Assembly: GCF_030056705.1 (NCBI RefSeq)
Contig: NZ_JASHIC010000034.1
Location: 1 to 64,000, forward strand
Source of the DNA: Flectobacillus longus
GTDB lineage: Bacteria; Bacteroidota; Bacteroidia; Cytophagales; Spirosomataceae
Length of the DNA stretch: 64,000 nucleotides
Direction: 5' to 3'
This document shows, piece by piece, positions 26,133 through 36,644 of the stretch. The notes under the pieces are model-generated. The model had not been told where the DNA came from. It saw nothing but the letters and a program-made list of their open reading frames with translations, and did not search any database. The stretch's first letter is position 1. Every line of letters begins with the position of its first letter. Position numbers and translations under genes: made by a program.

Positions 26133-29100
26133 TTAGAAGTTAGCGTTGATACCCAATGAGAATGTTCTAGCTTTAGGATATGAGATGTAATCAATACCCA
26201 ATGAAGGAACACCATTTCTAGTAGCAGCAGTGTTTGTCACTTCTGGATCTAGACCTGAGTAATTAGAGATCAACAATAAATTCTGACCTGTCAAAGAGAT
26301 GTTAAGAGACTTAGCAAAACTGTTAGCAGGTAACTTGAATGTATAACCCAATGAGAAGTTAGAAACACGAATGAAATCAGACTTCTCTAGGTAGAATGAT
26401 GACGGAACTGGAGCGTCACCAAATGCTTGGCCTGTTGTACTAGAGATTGTATAGTTAGTAACATTGTTACCTTGTTTCACAGAAGCTCTATTTAATACAG
26501 CGTTAGCAGTGTTGTTATAAACGTATCCTCCTTGTTGGCCATTGATAAACAAACTAGCATTCCAGCTACCCAAAGAGAAACTGTTGTTCAAACCCCAAGT
26601 CATTGTAGGGAATGGACTTCCTTTGTAAGTTTTGTCAGCAGACAATTTAGTGTTACCATTTTCATCGTAACCTAAGAAATCAGCTAAGAAGAAACCATAC
26701 AATGGATATCCTTGAGTGATAGGTTGGATAAATGCACCTGACAAACCTTGACCGTACAAGTTACCAGTTTGGATAGTAGATACATCCAAACGAGCTACTT
26801 CGTTTTTCAAGAATGTTGCGTTACCAGAAACTTCCCAATCCAATTTTTTGCCTGCCAATACTTGGTAAGTCAATGAAACTTCAACCCCTTTGTTTCTGAT
26901 GTCAGCAGGGATATTACTCCATCTTGTTGTTGCAACATCAGGCTGTGGAGCAGCAAATGGGAACAATAAGTTGTTAGTAGATTTGTTGAAGTAATCAACA
27001 GTACCTGACAATCTTCCTTTCAACAATGAGAAGTCTAAACCGATGTTATAAGCAGTTGTAGTTTCCCATTTAATATCAGGGTTAGGTACGTTTTCTTTTT
27101 GCAAACCACCTGAAGAAGAGTTAGGAGCATAAGTAGCCAAAGATGTATTTGTAGGGAACTCTTGGTTACCTGTAACACCCCAACCAGCTCTTACTTTCAA
27201 ATCAGTAAATACTTCTTTTGGAACGAAAGTTTCGTTAGATAATCTCCAAGCACCAGCAAATGAAGGGAAGTATCCATATTTGTTGTTAGCACCAAATTTT
27301 GATGAACCATCCACACGCAAAGTAGCTGTCAACAAGTACTTATCTGAGTAATTGTAGTTAACACGACCAAAGTATGACTGTAATTCACTCATGCCTTTAG
27401 CAGATCCACCAGAGTACGCTTTGTTTGTTCCAGAGTTATCTACGAAGTTGATATTGTTAGCCAAATCAAATCCAGCTGGAGAAACAAAATAATTAGCTTG
27501 AACATAGTTTCCTTGATTTTCAAATTTCTGATATGAGAAACCAGCCAAAGCGTCGATTTTATTTTTACCCAAATCCAACTTGTAGTTCAACGTGTGTTCC
27601 AAAGTTGTTGTAGTCAAATAACGGTTTGCAATACGAGCATAACCTTGGTTACCAGGAATGTTTGTTGCAAAACCAGGCGTATTAGGGTCAACACTTGTTC
27701 TTGTTACACCATCAGAATTGTCATAACCAAAGTTAGCTTTGTAAGACAAGTTTGGAAGGATATTCCAAGTACCACTGATGTTCATCAATGTTCTGTTAGT
27801 TACAGCACCACCTCTATATTGATTCAACAAAGAAACTGGGTTACGGAACGATGGAGTACCACTTGTAAAATAAGAACCGTCAGTAGCATAAACTGGGTAA
27901 GTAGGGTTAGTTTTGATAGCAGTTGAAATAACGTTACCTTCAAAACCGATGTCACCACCTGTAGCAGACAATTGGTCAGTTACTTTAGATGTAGTCATTG
28001 CTACCGCCAAAACTACTTTGTTATCAAACAACTTGTGTGTAGCATTTACACGAGCTGTAACTTTCTTCATTCCTGAGTTTTTGATAGTACCTTGTTGGTC
28101 ATTGTAACCCAAAGAGAAGAAATAGTTCGTGTTGTCATTACCACCACCGTAGCTTAAGTTGTAGTTCTGAGCAACTGCAGTACGATATACTTGATCTTGC
28201 CAGTTTGTATTTGCTCCAGCATTAATCAATTTGTTATTTACATCCAAACCAGCAGCAGTAGCTTGTTTCAAGAAATCAGCAGTAGACAATACATCATAGT
28301 TTTTGTAGTTGTTTGAAATCGCAGTGTTTGCTGAGAAGTTCAAGTTACTTTGACCTGATTTACCTTTCTTAGTCGTAATCAAAACAACACCATTTGCACC
28401 ACGAGAACCGTAAATTGCAGCAGCAGAAGCATCTTTCAACACAGAGATATTTTCGATATCACTTGGGTTCAAGAAGTTCAATGGGTTTCTTGCTGTAGTT
28501 GTACCAACACCTGCACTACCATCTGTACCTTCAGAAGTGTTACCACCATCCAATGGAATACCATCTACTACGTACAATGGACCATTACCTGAACGAATTG
28601 AAGTTGTACCACGAATACGGATGTTGATACCTGCACCTGGCTCACCAGAGTTAGGAGTCATTTGAACACCCGCCGCACGACCTTGTAATAATTGTTCTGG
28701 AGAAGCAATCACACCTTTGTTAAAATCCTTAGCAGTCAAAGCTACAACACCACCTGTTGCATCTTTTTTCGTTGTAGTACCATAACCTACTACTACAACT
28801 TCTTCCAATGCTTTAGTTTCCGATGCCAATGAAACGTTCACTTGAGAACGACCACCTACCGAAACTTCTTGTTTTGCGTAACCTACAAAAGAGAAAACCA
28901 AAACAGCATTGTCTGATACATTGTTCAATTTGAATGAGCCCGTCGCATCTGTTTGTGTACCTTTATTTGTTCCTTTTACACTTACAGATACACCTGGTAG
29001 CCCAGAGCCATCGCCACTGTCAGTAACTTTTCCGGTAACAGTTTTGTCTTGAGCATAAGCCCCAATAGACAAAAGCATAGCTACAGCTATCGCCGCGAAC

Positions 29101-29171
29101 TTAAGAAGCCCCGTTGATACTGAACCTTGTCGCATTGGGCGACCAAACCATCGGTAAAAATGATTTTTCAT
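26133..29171 (-). CDS. SusC/RagA-type TonB-linked outer-membrane transporter
   Basis: 1012 residues. A signal peptide (cleavage after GAYAQ) is followed by the carboxypeptidase-like domain (TVTGKVTDSGDGSGLPGVSV), a TonB-box region EEVVVVGYGT, and the SusC plug signatures SPEQLLQGRAAGVQ, IRIRGTTSIRSGNGPLYVVDG and AAIYGSRGANGVVLITTKKG. The C-terminus SLGINANF ends in an aromatic residue as barrels do. It forms the import channel with SusD. A long leader (about 265 nt) separates the ATG from a good promoter match at 29443-29475. Confidence 0.96.
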   Translation of the reverse strand: MKNHFYRWFGRPMRQGSVSTGLLKFAAIAVAMLLSIGAYAQDKTVTGKVTDSGDGSGLPGVSVSVKGTNKGTQTDATGSFKLNNVSDNAVLVFSFVGYAKQEVSVGGRSQVNVSLASETKALEEVVVVGYGTTTKKDATGGVVALTAKDFNKGVIASPEQLLQGRAAGVQMTPNSGEPGAGINIRIRGTTSIRSGNGPLYVVDGIPLDGGNTSEGTDGSAGVGTTTARNPLNFLNPSDIENISVLKDASAAAIYGSRGANGVVLITTKKGKSGQSNLNFSANTAISNNYKNYDVLSTADFLKQATAAGLDVNNKLINAGANTNWQDQVYRTAVAQNYNLSYGGGNDNTNYFFSLGYNDQQGTIKNSGMKKVTARVNATHKLFDNKVVLAVAMTTSKVTDQLSATGGDIGFEGNVISTAIKTNPTYPVYATDGSYFTSGTPSFRNPVSLLNQYRGGAVTNRTLMNISGTWNILPNLSYKANFGYDNSDGVTRTSVDPNTPGFATNIPGNQGYARIANRYLTTTTLEHTLNYKLDLGKNKIDALAGFSYQKFENQGNYVQANYFVSPAGFDLANNINFVDNSGTNKAYSGGSAKGMSELQSYFGRVNYNYSDKYLLTATLRVDGSSKFGANNKYGYFPSFAGAWRLSNETFVPKEVFTDLKVRAGWGVTGNQEFPTNTSLATYAPNSSSGGLQKENVPNPDIKWETTTAYNIGLDFSLLKGRLSGTVDYFNKSTNNLLFPFAAPQPDVATTRWSNIPADIRNKGVEVSLTYQVLAGKKLDWEVSGNATFLKNEVARLDVSTIQTGNLYGQGLSGAFIQPITQGYPLYGFFLADFLGYDENGNTKLSADKTYKGSPFPTMTWGLNNSFSLGSWNASLFINGQQGGYVYNNTANAVLNRASVKQGNNVTNYTISSTTGQAFGDAPVPSSFYLEKSDFIRVSNFSLGYTFKLPANSFAKSLNISLTGQNLLLISNYSGLDPEVTNTAATRNGVPSLGIDYISYPKARTFSLGINANF

Positions 29172-29442
29172 AGGTAATATTAAGATTGGGAAAAATGGTT
29201 AATGAAATTTGAGAATGCTATTCACAGCATTTTGTAGGTAAAAACTCTCATACTAGAGGAATTGTTTTGGGAATTAGTAGCTAGCCTAGTTATGGAATTT
29301 TCTTACTAAAAAGTATGAATTTGCTGTGATTTCACACAACAAAGTAGGCGATAAAGTTTCTATAATTCAATTTTTTTTTGAAAAAATTTTATTTCAAAAA
29401 AAATACTTATTTTCATCAAAATTGCACTAAAACTATACCTTG

Positions 29443-29475
29443 CAAACTTAGCACAGTGTAGGACAGATTTGCAAA
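29443..29475 (-). promoter_or_regulatory. susC promoter candidate
   Basis: The minus strand reads TTTG (29475-29472), a 21-nt spacer, then TAAGTTTG (29450-29443), fitting the Bacteroidota TTTG/TAnnTTTG promoter. The predicted start of transcription is near 29436, giving a leader of about 265 nt. Confidence 0.6.
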
Positions 29476-29491
29476 ACTTTGTAAAACTTTG
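29468..29491. repeat. Three TTTG repeats at 10-bp spacing (susC-proximal)
   Basis: TTTG starts at 29468, 29478 and 29488, with the decamers AAAACTTTGT and AAAACTTTGC in tandem (29473-29492). The repeats overlap the -33 element of the susC promoter candidate, a place where an operator would act. Confidence 0.45.
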
Positions 29492-29796
29492 CGTATGCAC
29501 GTTTTTTGTTAATAAATGTTAAAAACGTCTTTGCCTGTACAATAAAAAAACATTGTATTTTTCTAATAAATAAAATCACAAATTTTGTACACTTTAGAAC
29601 AGTCTAACATTCTTTTATTAATACACTTAAACATGAAAATTTCTACTTTTGAGCGTATCATCTCAAAAAAGTACAATTATTAATTTTAACTTCTTCAAAA
29701 TCATTTTAGTATTTTACTTAATCCCTCTATCATCTATTTCTAATATAAATTCTCCGAATTTTATCAGGTTATATCAAAGAAGTCTATATGCAATTG

Positions 29797-29833
29797 TTTG
29801 TATAAGTTTGCACAACATTTGCAATCATTTGCA
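29797..29833. repeat. Four TTTG repeats at 10-11-bp spacing (distal)
   Basis: TTTG starts at 29797, 29807, 29818 and 29828; the last three are TTTGCA. The spacing keeps them on one face of the helix. They lie about 330 bp from the susC-proximal cluster. Confidence 0.45.
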
Positions 29834-30138
29834 AAATATTTCGTCTTAAATATCGTTATGTATATCCTAAGAAATCTGTACTTTAAGGCTTGACTTCTCT
29901 TAGTTTTTTCTCTCTTAGATATATATTTTCGTAAGACCAATAAGTATATTCTTGCACGATTTTGCTTTTAACTTAATTACCAACTTCTTTCCTTCTTATC
30001 GCTCTATTTTGCCAAGTTATCTACACTTTCCAAATGCTCCTCAGTGTGAATTAAAAGAGATTCACTGAATTATTACACTTCAATTTCTCAATCTTTTATT
30101 ACCACAATTTTACTTAGGCTGTTATGCCTTTAATTTCG

Positions 30139-30146
30139 TATCTTTG
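30139..30146 (+). promoter_or_regulatory. Candidate -7 box for the FAD/Fe-S dehydrogenase gene
   Basis: TATCTTTG matches TAnnTTTG, 110 nt before the ATG. The -33 region has only a T-rich stretch and no TTG at the usual distance. Confidence 0.4.
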
Positions 30147-30256
30147 AGCATTCAATGTCTGTATTGATGAACCAAAAAACTCTTTCATAATTCGTACTAA
30201 TTTTGTATTAATCTGAATAGCAACCATACTATTCATCGGTTAATCCCTTATCAAAA

Positions 30257-33202
30257 ATGAGTCAAAAAGTAAGTAATCAGCTCTTAGCACAACTTGCTGG
30301 TACGCTCGAGGGTGATTTTCATTACGATACTGTAATGCGTACCTTGTATGCGACCGACGCTTCGGCCTATCGTGAAATGCCTACCGCTGTTGCTATCCCA
30401 AAATCGGTAGAAGACATTAAAAAACTTATTGCTTTTGCTGCCAATAACGGTTCGTCCATCATTCCTCGCACTGCTGGTACTTCGCTCGCTGGACAGGTTG
30501 TGGGCGATGGGATTGTAGTAGATGTTTCTAAAAACTTTACTAAAATTCTTGAAATTAATAAAGAAGAACATTGGGTGCGTGTACAACCAGGTGTAGTGCG
30601 TGACGTACTCAATATGGAGCTCAAAAAACATGGTTTGTTCTTTGGCCCAGAGACTTCTACAGCCAATCGTGCTATGATTGGCGGAATGGTGGGTAATAAC
30701 TCATGTGGCTCAAACTCTGTGGTTTATGGCTCGACCCGTGACCATTTATTAGAAGTACATGCTATTTTGGCAGATGGTTCAGAAACAGTTTTTAAGTCAA
30801 CCGACAAAGCTGACTTTAGCTCTTTGGTAGCTACAGCACAACAAAAAAACGGCTCTGCAACCTTGTTAGATAGGATTTATCTTAAAACTAACGATATACT
30901 CAGCGATTCAAAAAATCAAGACGAAATCCGTGCAGAGTTTCCTAAGCCTACCATCGAACGAAGAAATACAGGATATGCACTTGATATGCTATTGAACTGT
31001 GAGCCATTTACACCAAATGGTAAAGCATTCAATATGTGTGAACTCATAGCTGGTTCTGAAGGAACACTTTGTTTTATTACCGAAATTAAAATTCATGTCA
31101 ACGATTTACCTCCTAAAGAAATCGGTTTATTATGTGTTCATTTCAATACCATAGACGAAGCTCTTAGAGCCAATCTTATTGCGATGAAATACAAGCCTTC
31201 TGCTTCGGAGTTGATGGATCATTATATCCTAGAATGTACTAAAGCAAACCCTGAGCACCGCCAAAATCGTTTCTTTGTGGAAGGTGACCCAGGTGCACTT
31301 TTGGTGGTTGAGCTTCGCGATAATGATGTTGCCGAAATCGAAAAACAGGCTGCTGCTATCGAGGCTGAAATGCGTGCTGCTGGCTTTGGCTATCATTTTC
31401 CAAGAGTTTACGGTGCTGATACCAAGCGCGTTTGGGATTTGCGAAAGGCTGGTTTAGGGTTATTATCAAATCTTCCTGGCGACGAAAAAGCAGTAGCTGT
31501 TATCGAAGATACAGCCGTGGATGTCAATGACCTGCCTGAATTTATTAAAGAGTTTAATGAAATTCTTGCAGCCAATAATATGTATTGTGTGCATTATGCG
31601 CACGCTGGCTCTGGCGAACTTCACCTCCGCCCTATCATTAATTTAAAGACGGAAGAAGGCAATAAACAGTTTAGATTGATTGCGGAAGAGATTGCCACTT
31701 TGGTAAAAAAATTCAAAGGTTCTCTTTCTGGAGAACACGGTGATGGTCGTTTGAGAGGCGAGTTTATCAAGCAGATGGTTGGTGACCACAACTATCAATT
31801 GATGAAAGAAATCAAAAAGGTCTGGGATCCTAAGAATATCTTCAATCCAAATAAAATTGTAGATACTCCTCCGATGGATACGTTCCTACGCTATACGCCG
31901 GGACAAACTACCCCAGAATTCAAAACAACTTTCCGTTTTTACGACCAAGATATCTTGCAACATGCCGAGCAATGTAACGGTTCGGGCGACTGTCGTAAGA
32001 CGCATTTGTCAGGCGGAACTATGTGTCCTTCTTACATGGCTACTCGCAATGAGAAAGAAACAACTCGTGCTCGTGCCAATATTCTAAGAGAGTTTTTGAC
32101 TCGTTCAGACAAAGCAAATCGTTTCGATCATGAAGAAATCAAAGAAGTGATGGATTTGTGTTTGGCATGTAAAGGCTGTAAATCTGATTGTCCATCGAAT
32201 GTGGATATGGCAAAATTGAAAATGGAATTCTTGCACCAATATTACAAGGATAATGGAGTACCGCTTCGTAGCAAGTTAATTGCCAATTTCTCGAAACTTT
32301 CAAAAGTTGCCTCTTATGTTCCTTGGGCTTACAATCTGGTATTTGATACGCCTGCGCTACGTAAAATTGCTAACAATATCGTCGGGTTCCACCCTGAACG
32401 TACAATGCCTCTTTTGGCAAAAGAAACATTCTTGAATTGGAACAAGAAACGCTCAAAAGCAACTGTTTTAAGCAAAAAAGTGTATCTCTTTGCCGATGAA
32501 TTTACGAACTACAATGATGTAGAAATCGGTAAAAAAGCGGTAGAGTTACTAGAAAAACTGGGATATGAAGTAGTTATTCCAAACCATGTGGAATCTGGGC
32601 GTCCGCAGCTATCAAAAGGTTTATTGGACGATGCAAAAGCTTTGGCTACGAAAAACGTAACCTTACTAAAAGATGTTATTTCGGAAAACACTCCTTTAGT
32701 AGGTATTGAACCATCCGCAATTCTAACTTTCCGTGATGAATACCCTGATTTGGTTGATGATAATCTCCTAGAAGATGCTAGAAAATTAGCGAAAAACACT
32801 TTTATGGTAGAGGAGTTTTTAGCAAAAGAAATTGATGCTAAACGTATTGATAAGTCGTTGTTTACAAGTGAAAAACGTTTAATCAAATTACACGGTCACT
32901 GTCAACAAAAATCACTTTCTAGCTTAGTTCCTGCCAAAAAAGCGCTTTCATTACCAAGTAACTATGAAGTTCAATTGATTCCAAGTGGTTGTTGTGGTAT
33001 GGCGGGTTCGTTTGGCTATGAAAAAGAACACTTCGAACTTTCTAATCAAGTGGGCGAATTAGTATTGTTCCCAACAATTCGCCAGCAACCAGATGAGGTA
33101 ATCATTGCAGCTTCAGGTACAAGCTGCCGTCACCAAATCCATGATGGTACTGGTCGTACAGCTTTGCATGCAGTCGAGATTCTTCACGCAGCCTTGAAAT
33201 AA
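30257..33202 (+). CDS. FAD/4Fe-4S 2-hydroxyacid dehydrogenase (YdiJ-like)
   Basis: 981 residues, close to the roughly 1000 of E. coli YdiJ. An N-terminal FAD-binding type 4 domain (PRTAGTSLAGQVVG, GGMVGNNSCGS), the FAD-oxidase C-terminal domain with HYAHAGSGELHLRP and SGEHGDGRLRGE, then Fe-S motifs (CNGSGDCRK and CLACKGCKSDCP). Two heterodisulfide-reductase-like CCG segments follow (HGHCQQKS and GCCGMAGSFGYEKEHFE). Enzymes of this build oxidise D-2-hydroxyacids such as D-lactate or D-2-hydroxyglutarate and pass electrons to the membrane quinone pool. The substrate cannot be assigned. It stands alone, divergent from susC and closed by its own terminator. Confidence 0.9.
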   Translation: MSQKVSNQLLAQLAGTLEGDFHYDTVMRTLYATDASAYREMPTAVAIPKSVEDIKKLIAFAANNGSSIIPRTAGTSLAGQVVGDGIVVDVSKNFTKILEINKEEHWVRVQPGVVRDVLNMELKKHGLFFGPETSTANRAMIGGMVGNNSCGSNSVVYGSTRDHLLEVHAILADGSETVFKSTDKADFSSLVATAQQKNGSATLLDRIYLKTNDILSDSKNQDEIRAEFPKPTIERRNTGYALDMLLNCEPFTPNGKAFNMCELIAGSEGTLCFITEIKIHVNDLPPKEIGLLCVHFNTIDEALRANLIAMKYKPSASELMDHYILECTKANPEHRQNRFFVEGDPGALLVVELRDNDVAEIEKQAAAIEAEMRAAGFGYHFPRVYGADTKRVWDLRKAGLGLLSNLPGDEKAVAVIEDTAVDVNDLPEFIKEFNEILAANNMYCVHYAHAGSGELHLRPIINLKTEEGNKQFRLIAEEIATLVKKFKGSLSGEHGDGRLRGEFIKQMVGDHNYQLMKEIKKVWDPKNIFNPNKIVDTPPMDTFLRYTPGQTTPEFKTTFRFYDQDILQHAEQCNGSGDCRKTHLSGGTMCPSYMATRNEKETTRARANILREFLTRSDKANRFDHEEIKEVMDLCLACKGCKSDCPSNVDMAKLKMEFLHQYYKDNGVPLRSKLIANFSKLSKVASYVPWAYNLVFDTPALRKIANNIVGFHPERTMPLLAKETFLNWNKKRSKATVLSKKVYLFADEFTNYNDVEIGKKAVELLEKLGYEVVIPNHVESGRPQLSKGLLDDAKALATKNVTLLKDVISENTPLVGIEPSAILTFRDEYPDLVDDNLLEDARKLAKNTFMVEEFLAKEIDAKRIDKSLFTSEKRLIKLHGHCQQKSLSSLVPAKKALSLPSNYEVQLIPSGCCGMAGSFGYEKEHFELSNQVGELVLFPTIRQQPDEVIIAASGTSCRHQIHDGTGRTALHAVEILHAALK

Positions 33203-33224
33203 GTCAAGTAACGTTATTCATAGA

Positions 33225-33270
33225 AAAAGAGTCTGAGTATCTTTTATTTTATAGATATTCAGACTCTTTT
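33225..33270. terminator. Bidirectional terminator between convergent genes
   Basis: An 18-bp stem (33225-33242 with 33253-33270) has one G-T wobble, A-run on the left and T-run on the right, so it can stop transcription from both sides. Confidence 0.8.
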
Positions 33271-33286
33271 CATTAATAGTATTGTC

Positions 33287-33637
33287 TTACACTCCTGCAT
33301 CTAATGGTCTGATACTTACCTGATGAGGTTGAGGGTAGGTGATTAATTTGGAGAAATCTACTTTCCAAAAATCTAAATCTAACAATTTGTTATTGGAATC
33401 TTTTGTGAGTGTAATCAACACGGGAGTTCCATCAGAATCTACGTATTCTACCTGAATCAAATCTCCATCGTATAAATTAGGGTCTTCGCCAACACTGATA
33501 CTTCCCATTTTACCATCTTCATACTCCACAACATCTTCACGAACAGGATATTGTTCTGTAGTAAACCCAACCAACCCTAAAAGATGCTCTATCAATGCTA
33601 GCTCTTGCGGTCTGATTTTTCTTGTATCTTGACTCAT
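33287..33637 (-). CDS. Hypothetical protein, 116 aa
   Basis: It opens with RKIRPQELALIEHLLGLVG and is otherwise acidic and beta-rich (VEYEDGKMGSISVG, LIQVEYVDSDGTPVLITLT). There is no signal peptide or membrane segment, so it is cytoplasmic. The N-terminal helix recalls small DUF6984-like proteins, but I cannot confirm this. It converges on the FAD dehydrogenase gene and is a single-gene unit. Confidence 0.65.
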   Translation of the reverse strand: MSQDTRKIRPQELALIEHLLGLVGFTTEQYPVREDVVEYEDGKMGSISVGEDPNLYDGDLIQVEYVDSDGTPVLITLTKDSNNKLLDLDFWKVDFSKLITYPQPHQVSIRPLDAGV

Positions 33638-33830
33638 TGTTTTTGTTCTTTCGATCGTTTATTGTTTCAGAATGCTATGTTGTAGTTGAATCGATAATTT
33701 TTAATCAGATTCATCCCCATTAGCTCAAAGCTACAAAGATAAAACATTGTCTTTGTAGGAAAACATCTAAATTGCAATGGATTCAGTTTTATAGTTTCTG
33801 CCAAATCTACTTTTAAACATTCAACAACAG

Positions 33831-35792
33831 ATGGTAAAAAAATTAATTGCCTTAGGTTCATTGCTTGCCTTGCATTGGAGCAGTCAGGCACAACAAAAAT
33901 CAAATTACAGTCAATACGACCTTTTTAACCCACTTTTTAATTACACCCTGTCAACTCCTACTCGCAGTGGAACAGGATCACCCGGGGCTACTTATTGGCA
34001 AAACCAAGCAGATTATAAAATCAACGTTGCGCTCGATGACCAAAAAAACATCTTAGATGGCGATGTAGAAATTACCTATAAAAATGCCTCGCCTGATAAA
34101 CTTAATTTCCTTTGGTTGCAACTTGACCAAAACCAATTTAATAACAAATCTCGTGGTTCGGCAACTACGCCAATTTCAGGCGGGCGCTTTGGCAATGTCA
34201 ATTTCAATGGTGGCTATACCATCAAGTCTGTGACAATCGATGGAAAGCCTGCGGAATTTGTGGTAGAAGATACTCGTATGCAAATTCGTTTGGCAAATCC
34301 AATAGCTGAGAAAATCGGCTCTGCCAAAATTAAAATTGTATATTCTTTCCAAATTCCTAAATACGGCTCCGACCGTGTGGGAATGCACGAAGCACAACAA
34401 GGAACCGTTTATGAAATTGCTCAGTGGTATCCTCGTATGTGCGTATATGACGATGTTGAAGGCTGGAACGTTCTTCCTTATTTGGGCGCTGGCGAATTTT
34501 ACCTAGAATATGGCAATTTTGAATATGCTATTACAGCTCCTGCATCACATATTATTGTAGGTTCGGGAGAACTTACCAATCCATCAGAATGCTGGACAAG
34601 CGAACAACTCAAAAGACTAGCTCAAGCAAGCAATAGCGACAAAACTGTAATGATTAGAAGCGCAGCAGAAGTTGTAGAAGCGAATTCAAGACCAAAATCC
34701 GAAGGCAAAATCACATGGAAGTTTAAATGTAGTACAGCCCGCGATGTAGCCTTTGCTTCTTCGAAAGCATTTGTGATTGATGCTGCCAAAATTAATTTAC
34801 CAAGTGGTAAAAAATCATTGGCTATGTCTGCCTATCCTGCAGAATCAGGTGGAGAAAAAGGCTGGGGACGATCAACAGAATATGTGAAATCTTGCTTGGA
34901 GTTCTATTCAAAATGGTTGTACGAATACACCTATCCTGTGGCTACCAATGTGGCAGGTTCAATCAGCGGTATGGAATATCCAGGAATTGTTTTTTGTGGA
35001 AGTACAAGCACGACACAAGGCCTCTGGGGCGTAACAGACCATGAATTTGGACATAACTGGTTCCCAATGATTGTAGGCTCAAACGAACGCAAATTTGCAT
35101 GGATGGACGAAGGCTTTAATACCTTTATCAATTTTTACTCGACCGACGATTTTAATAACGGCGAATACAAAGGTTATAAAATGGATATGCACCAAATGGC
35201 GAAACAGCTATTCCGTGAAAGTGCAGAACCTATCATGAATATTCCTGATGTAATGCAGGCTAGCAACTTGGGCTATGAGGCATATTACAAACCTGCTATT
35301 GGATTGAAAATTTTGAGAGAACAAGTTTTAGGAAAAGACAGATTTGATTATGCCTTCAAGGAATATATCAAACGATGGGCATTTAAACATCCAACACCTT
35401 ATGACTTTTTCAAAACAATGGAAGATGCCTCTGGCGAAGATTTAAGCTGGTTTTGGAGAGGTTGGTTTTATGAAACTTGGAAACTAGACCAAGCAGTAAA
35501 AGATGTTCAGTATATTGAACAAGACCCTAAAAACGGTGCTGTTATTACTATTGAAAATCTTGAAAAGCTAGCCATGCCTGTCGAGGTAGAATTAGAAATG
35601 GTTGGTGGTACGAAAGAACGAATCAAACTTCCTGTTGAAATCTGGCAGAGAGGAAACACTTGGACATTTAAAACCGCAACAACTTTGCCTCTTAAATCCG
35701 TGAGCATCGACCCAGACCATGTTTTTCCTGATTTTAACTCAAAAAATAACGTTTGGAAACCTTTGGGTATAAAAGCTCAAAAACCAAATTAA
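33831..35792 (+). CDS. M1 family zinc aminopeptidase, exported
   Basis: 653 residues with a cleavable signal peptide (ends SSQAQ). Zinc site HEFGH at 404-408 and Glu427 in DEGF, giving the M1 spacing HExxH-x18-E. The exopeptidase motif appears as SGMEYP rather than GAMEN, as often in this Bacteroidota subgroup. An N-terminal saddle beta domain (about 50-230) precedes the catalytic domain. No C-terminal sorting domain is seen; the protein ends just after a short beta domain. It is probably a periplasmic peptidase. It is a single-gene unit with a strong terminator behind it. Confidence 0.93.
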   Translation: MVKKLIALGSLLALHWSSQAQQKSNYSQYDLFNPLFNYTLSTPTRSGTGSPGATYWQNQADYKINVALDDQKNILDGDVEITYKNASPDKLNFLWLQLDQNQFNNKSRGSATTPISGGRFGNVNFNGGYTIKSVTIDGKPAEFVVEDTRMQIRLANPIAEKIGSAKIKIVYSFQIPKYGSDRVGMHEAQQGTVYEIAQWYPRMCVYDDVEGWNVLPYLGAGEFYLEYGNFEYAITAPASHIIVGSGELTNPSECWTSEQLKRLAQASNSDKTVMIRSAAEVVEANSRPKSEGKITWKFKCSTARDVAFASSKAFVIDAAKINLPSGKKSLAMSAYPAESGGEKGWGRSTEYVKSCLEFYSKWLYEYTYPVATNVAGSISGMEYPGIVFCGSTSTTQGLWGVTDHEFGHNWFPMIVGSNERKFAWMDEGFNTFINFYSTDDFNNGEYKGYKMDMHQMAKQLFRESAEPIMNIPDVMQASNLGYEAYYKPAIGLKILREQVLGKDRFDYAFKEYIKRWAFKHPTPYDFFKTMEDASGEDLSWFWRGWFYETWKLDQAVKDVQYIEQDPKNGAVITIENLEKLAMPVEVELEMVGGTKERIKLPVEIWQRGNTWTFKTATTLPLKSVSIDPDHVFPDFNSKNNVWKPLGIKAQKPN

Positions 35793-35820
35793 GCAATACT
35801 TAATCGTACTATTTATCTCG

Positions 35821-35858
35821 AAAATGGGAAAATGACACTATGTCGTTTTCCCATTTTT
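35821..35858 (+). terminator. Intrinsic terminator after the M1 peptidase
   Basis: A 17-bp stem, 35821-35837 with 35841-35857, has a 3-nt loop and one wobble pair, and ends in TTTTT. Confidence 0.85.
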
Positions 35859-35959
35859 ATTTATACCCTTTCCTCATTTTTAAAGCATTTGTACAAAAAG
35901 TATTGCTATTTTCTCTAACTTCAACGATTTAGACTCTAATAATTTACTTCCCTTTTCAA

Positions 35960-36592
35960 ATGAACAATCTAGATTGGCTAGCAATAGCTCAAAAACTTCA
36001 ATCAATTGCACAAGCAGGTATTTTCTATGCAGCAGACAAACCTTATGACCTTGAACGATATCAGGAAATCTCTGATTTAAGTGTAAAAATCATAGAGAAA
36101 CTAACTGATGAACCTATTGAAAAAATCATTAACCTATTTGCAAGCGAACGAGATGGTTATCAAACTCCCAAAGTAGATATTCGTGCAGTGGTATTCAATG
36201 AAGAGGGTAAGATTTTGATGGCTAAGGAAACTGTAGACGGCAAATGGTCTCTTCCGGGCGGCTGGGGCGATGTAGGATATACTCCTTTTGAAGTAGCCGA
36301 GAAAGAAGCTTGGGAAGAAACTGGACTTAAAGTAAAAGCAGTAAAACTATTAGGTGTTTTTGACAAAAGAAATCATGCTCATCCTCCTCAAGCTTGGTAT
36401 GTTTACAAGCTATTCATACTATGCGAAATCATTGGTGGAGAATTAGATGCACATACACAAGAAACATCAGCAGTAGAGTTTTTTGATAGAAACAATATCC
36501 CTACTCTTTCCGTGGACCGTGTTGTAGAAAGCCAAATTGCAAAAATGTTTGAATACTACGATAACCCAGAGCTGCCAATCTATTGCGACTAG
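35960..36592 (+). CDS. NUDIX hydrolase with N-terminal NUDIX_N_2-like domain
   Basis: 210 residues. An N-terminal helical segment (about 1-60: WLAIAQKLQSIAQAG, YDLERYQEI) is of the kind found in ADP-ribose/nucleoside-diphosphate-linked NUDIX enzymes. The NUDIX box follows at about 95-118, starting GGWGDVG and ending KEAWEETGL. It has Asp for the first Glu and Lys for Arg, substitutions common in this subfamily, with the metal-binding EE kept. It hydrolyses a nucleoside diphosphate derivative; the substrate is not predictable. It is converged upon by the TonB-CTD gene, with a long palindrome between. Confidence 0.9.
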   Translation: MNNLDWLAIAQKLQSIAQAGIFYAADKPYDLERYQEISDLSVKIIEKLTDEPIEKIINLFASERDGYQTPKVDIRAVVFNEEGKILMAKETVDGKWSLPGGWGDVGYTPFEVAEKEAWEETGLKVKAVKLLGVFDKRNHAHPPQAWYVYKLFILCEIIGGELDAHTQETSAVEFFDRNNIPTLSVDRVVESQIAKMFEYYDNPELPIYCD

Positions 36593-36644
36593 TTGGCTAT
36601 GTGATGAATTGGTCAACAAGTCATTGCATATTATTGCTCAAATA

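Larger units (their letters stand above)
29172..30256. other. 1.1-kb AT-rich divergent intergenic region (susC / FAD dehydrogenase)
   Basis: No convincing gene. It holds the susC promoter candidate and leader, two clusters of helically phased TTTG repeats (29468-29491 and 29797-29831), long A/T tracts around 29370-29400, and a -7 match for the rightward gene at 30139. A 66-codon open frame at 29649-29849 has no start context or recognisable protein and is taken as chance. Confidence 0.6.

Noticed and set aside
29649-29849. 66-codon open frame in the susC upstream region
   Set aside because: AT-rich chance frame with no recognisable domain, in a stretch that looks regulatory.
33667-33903. 78-codon minus-strand frame upstream of and overlapping the M1 peptidase start
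   Set aside because: Overlaps the signal peptide coding region of a clear gene, with no recognisable protein features.
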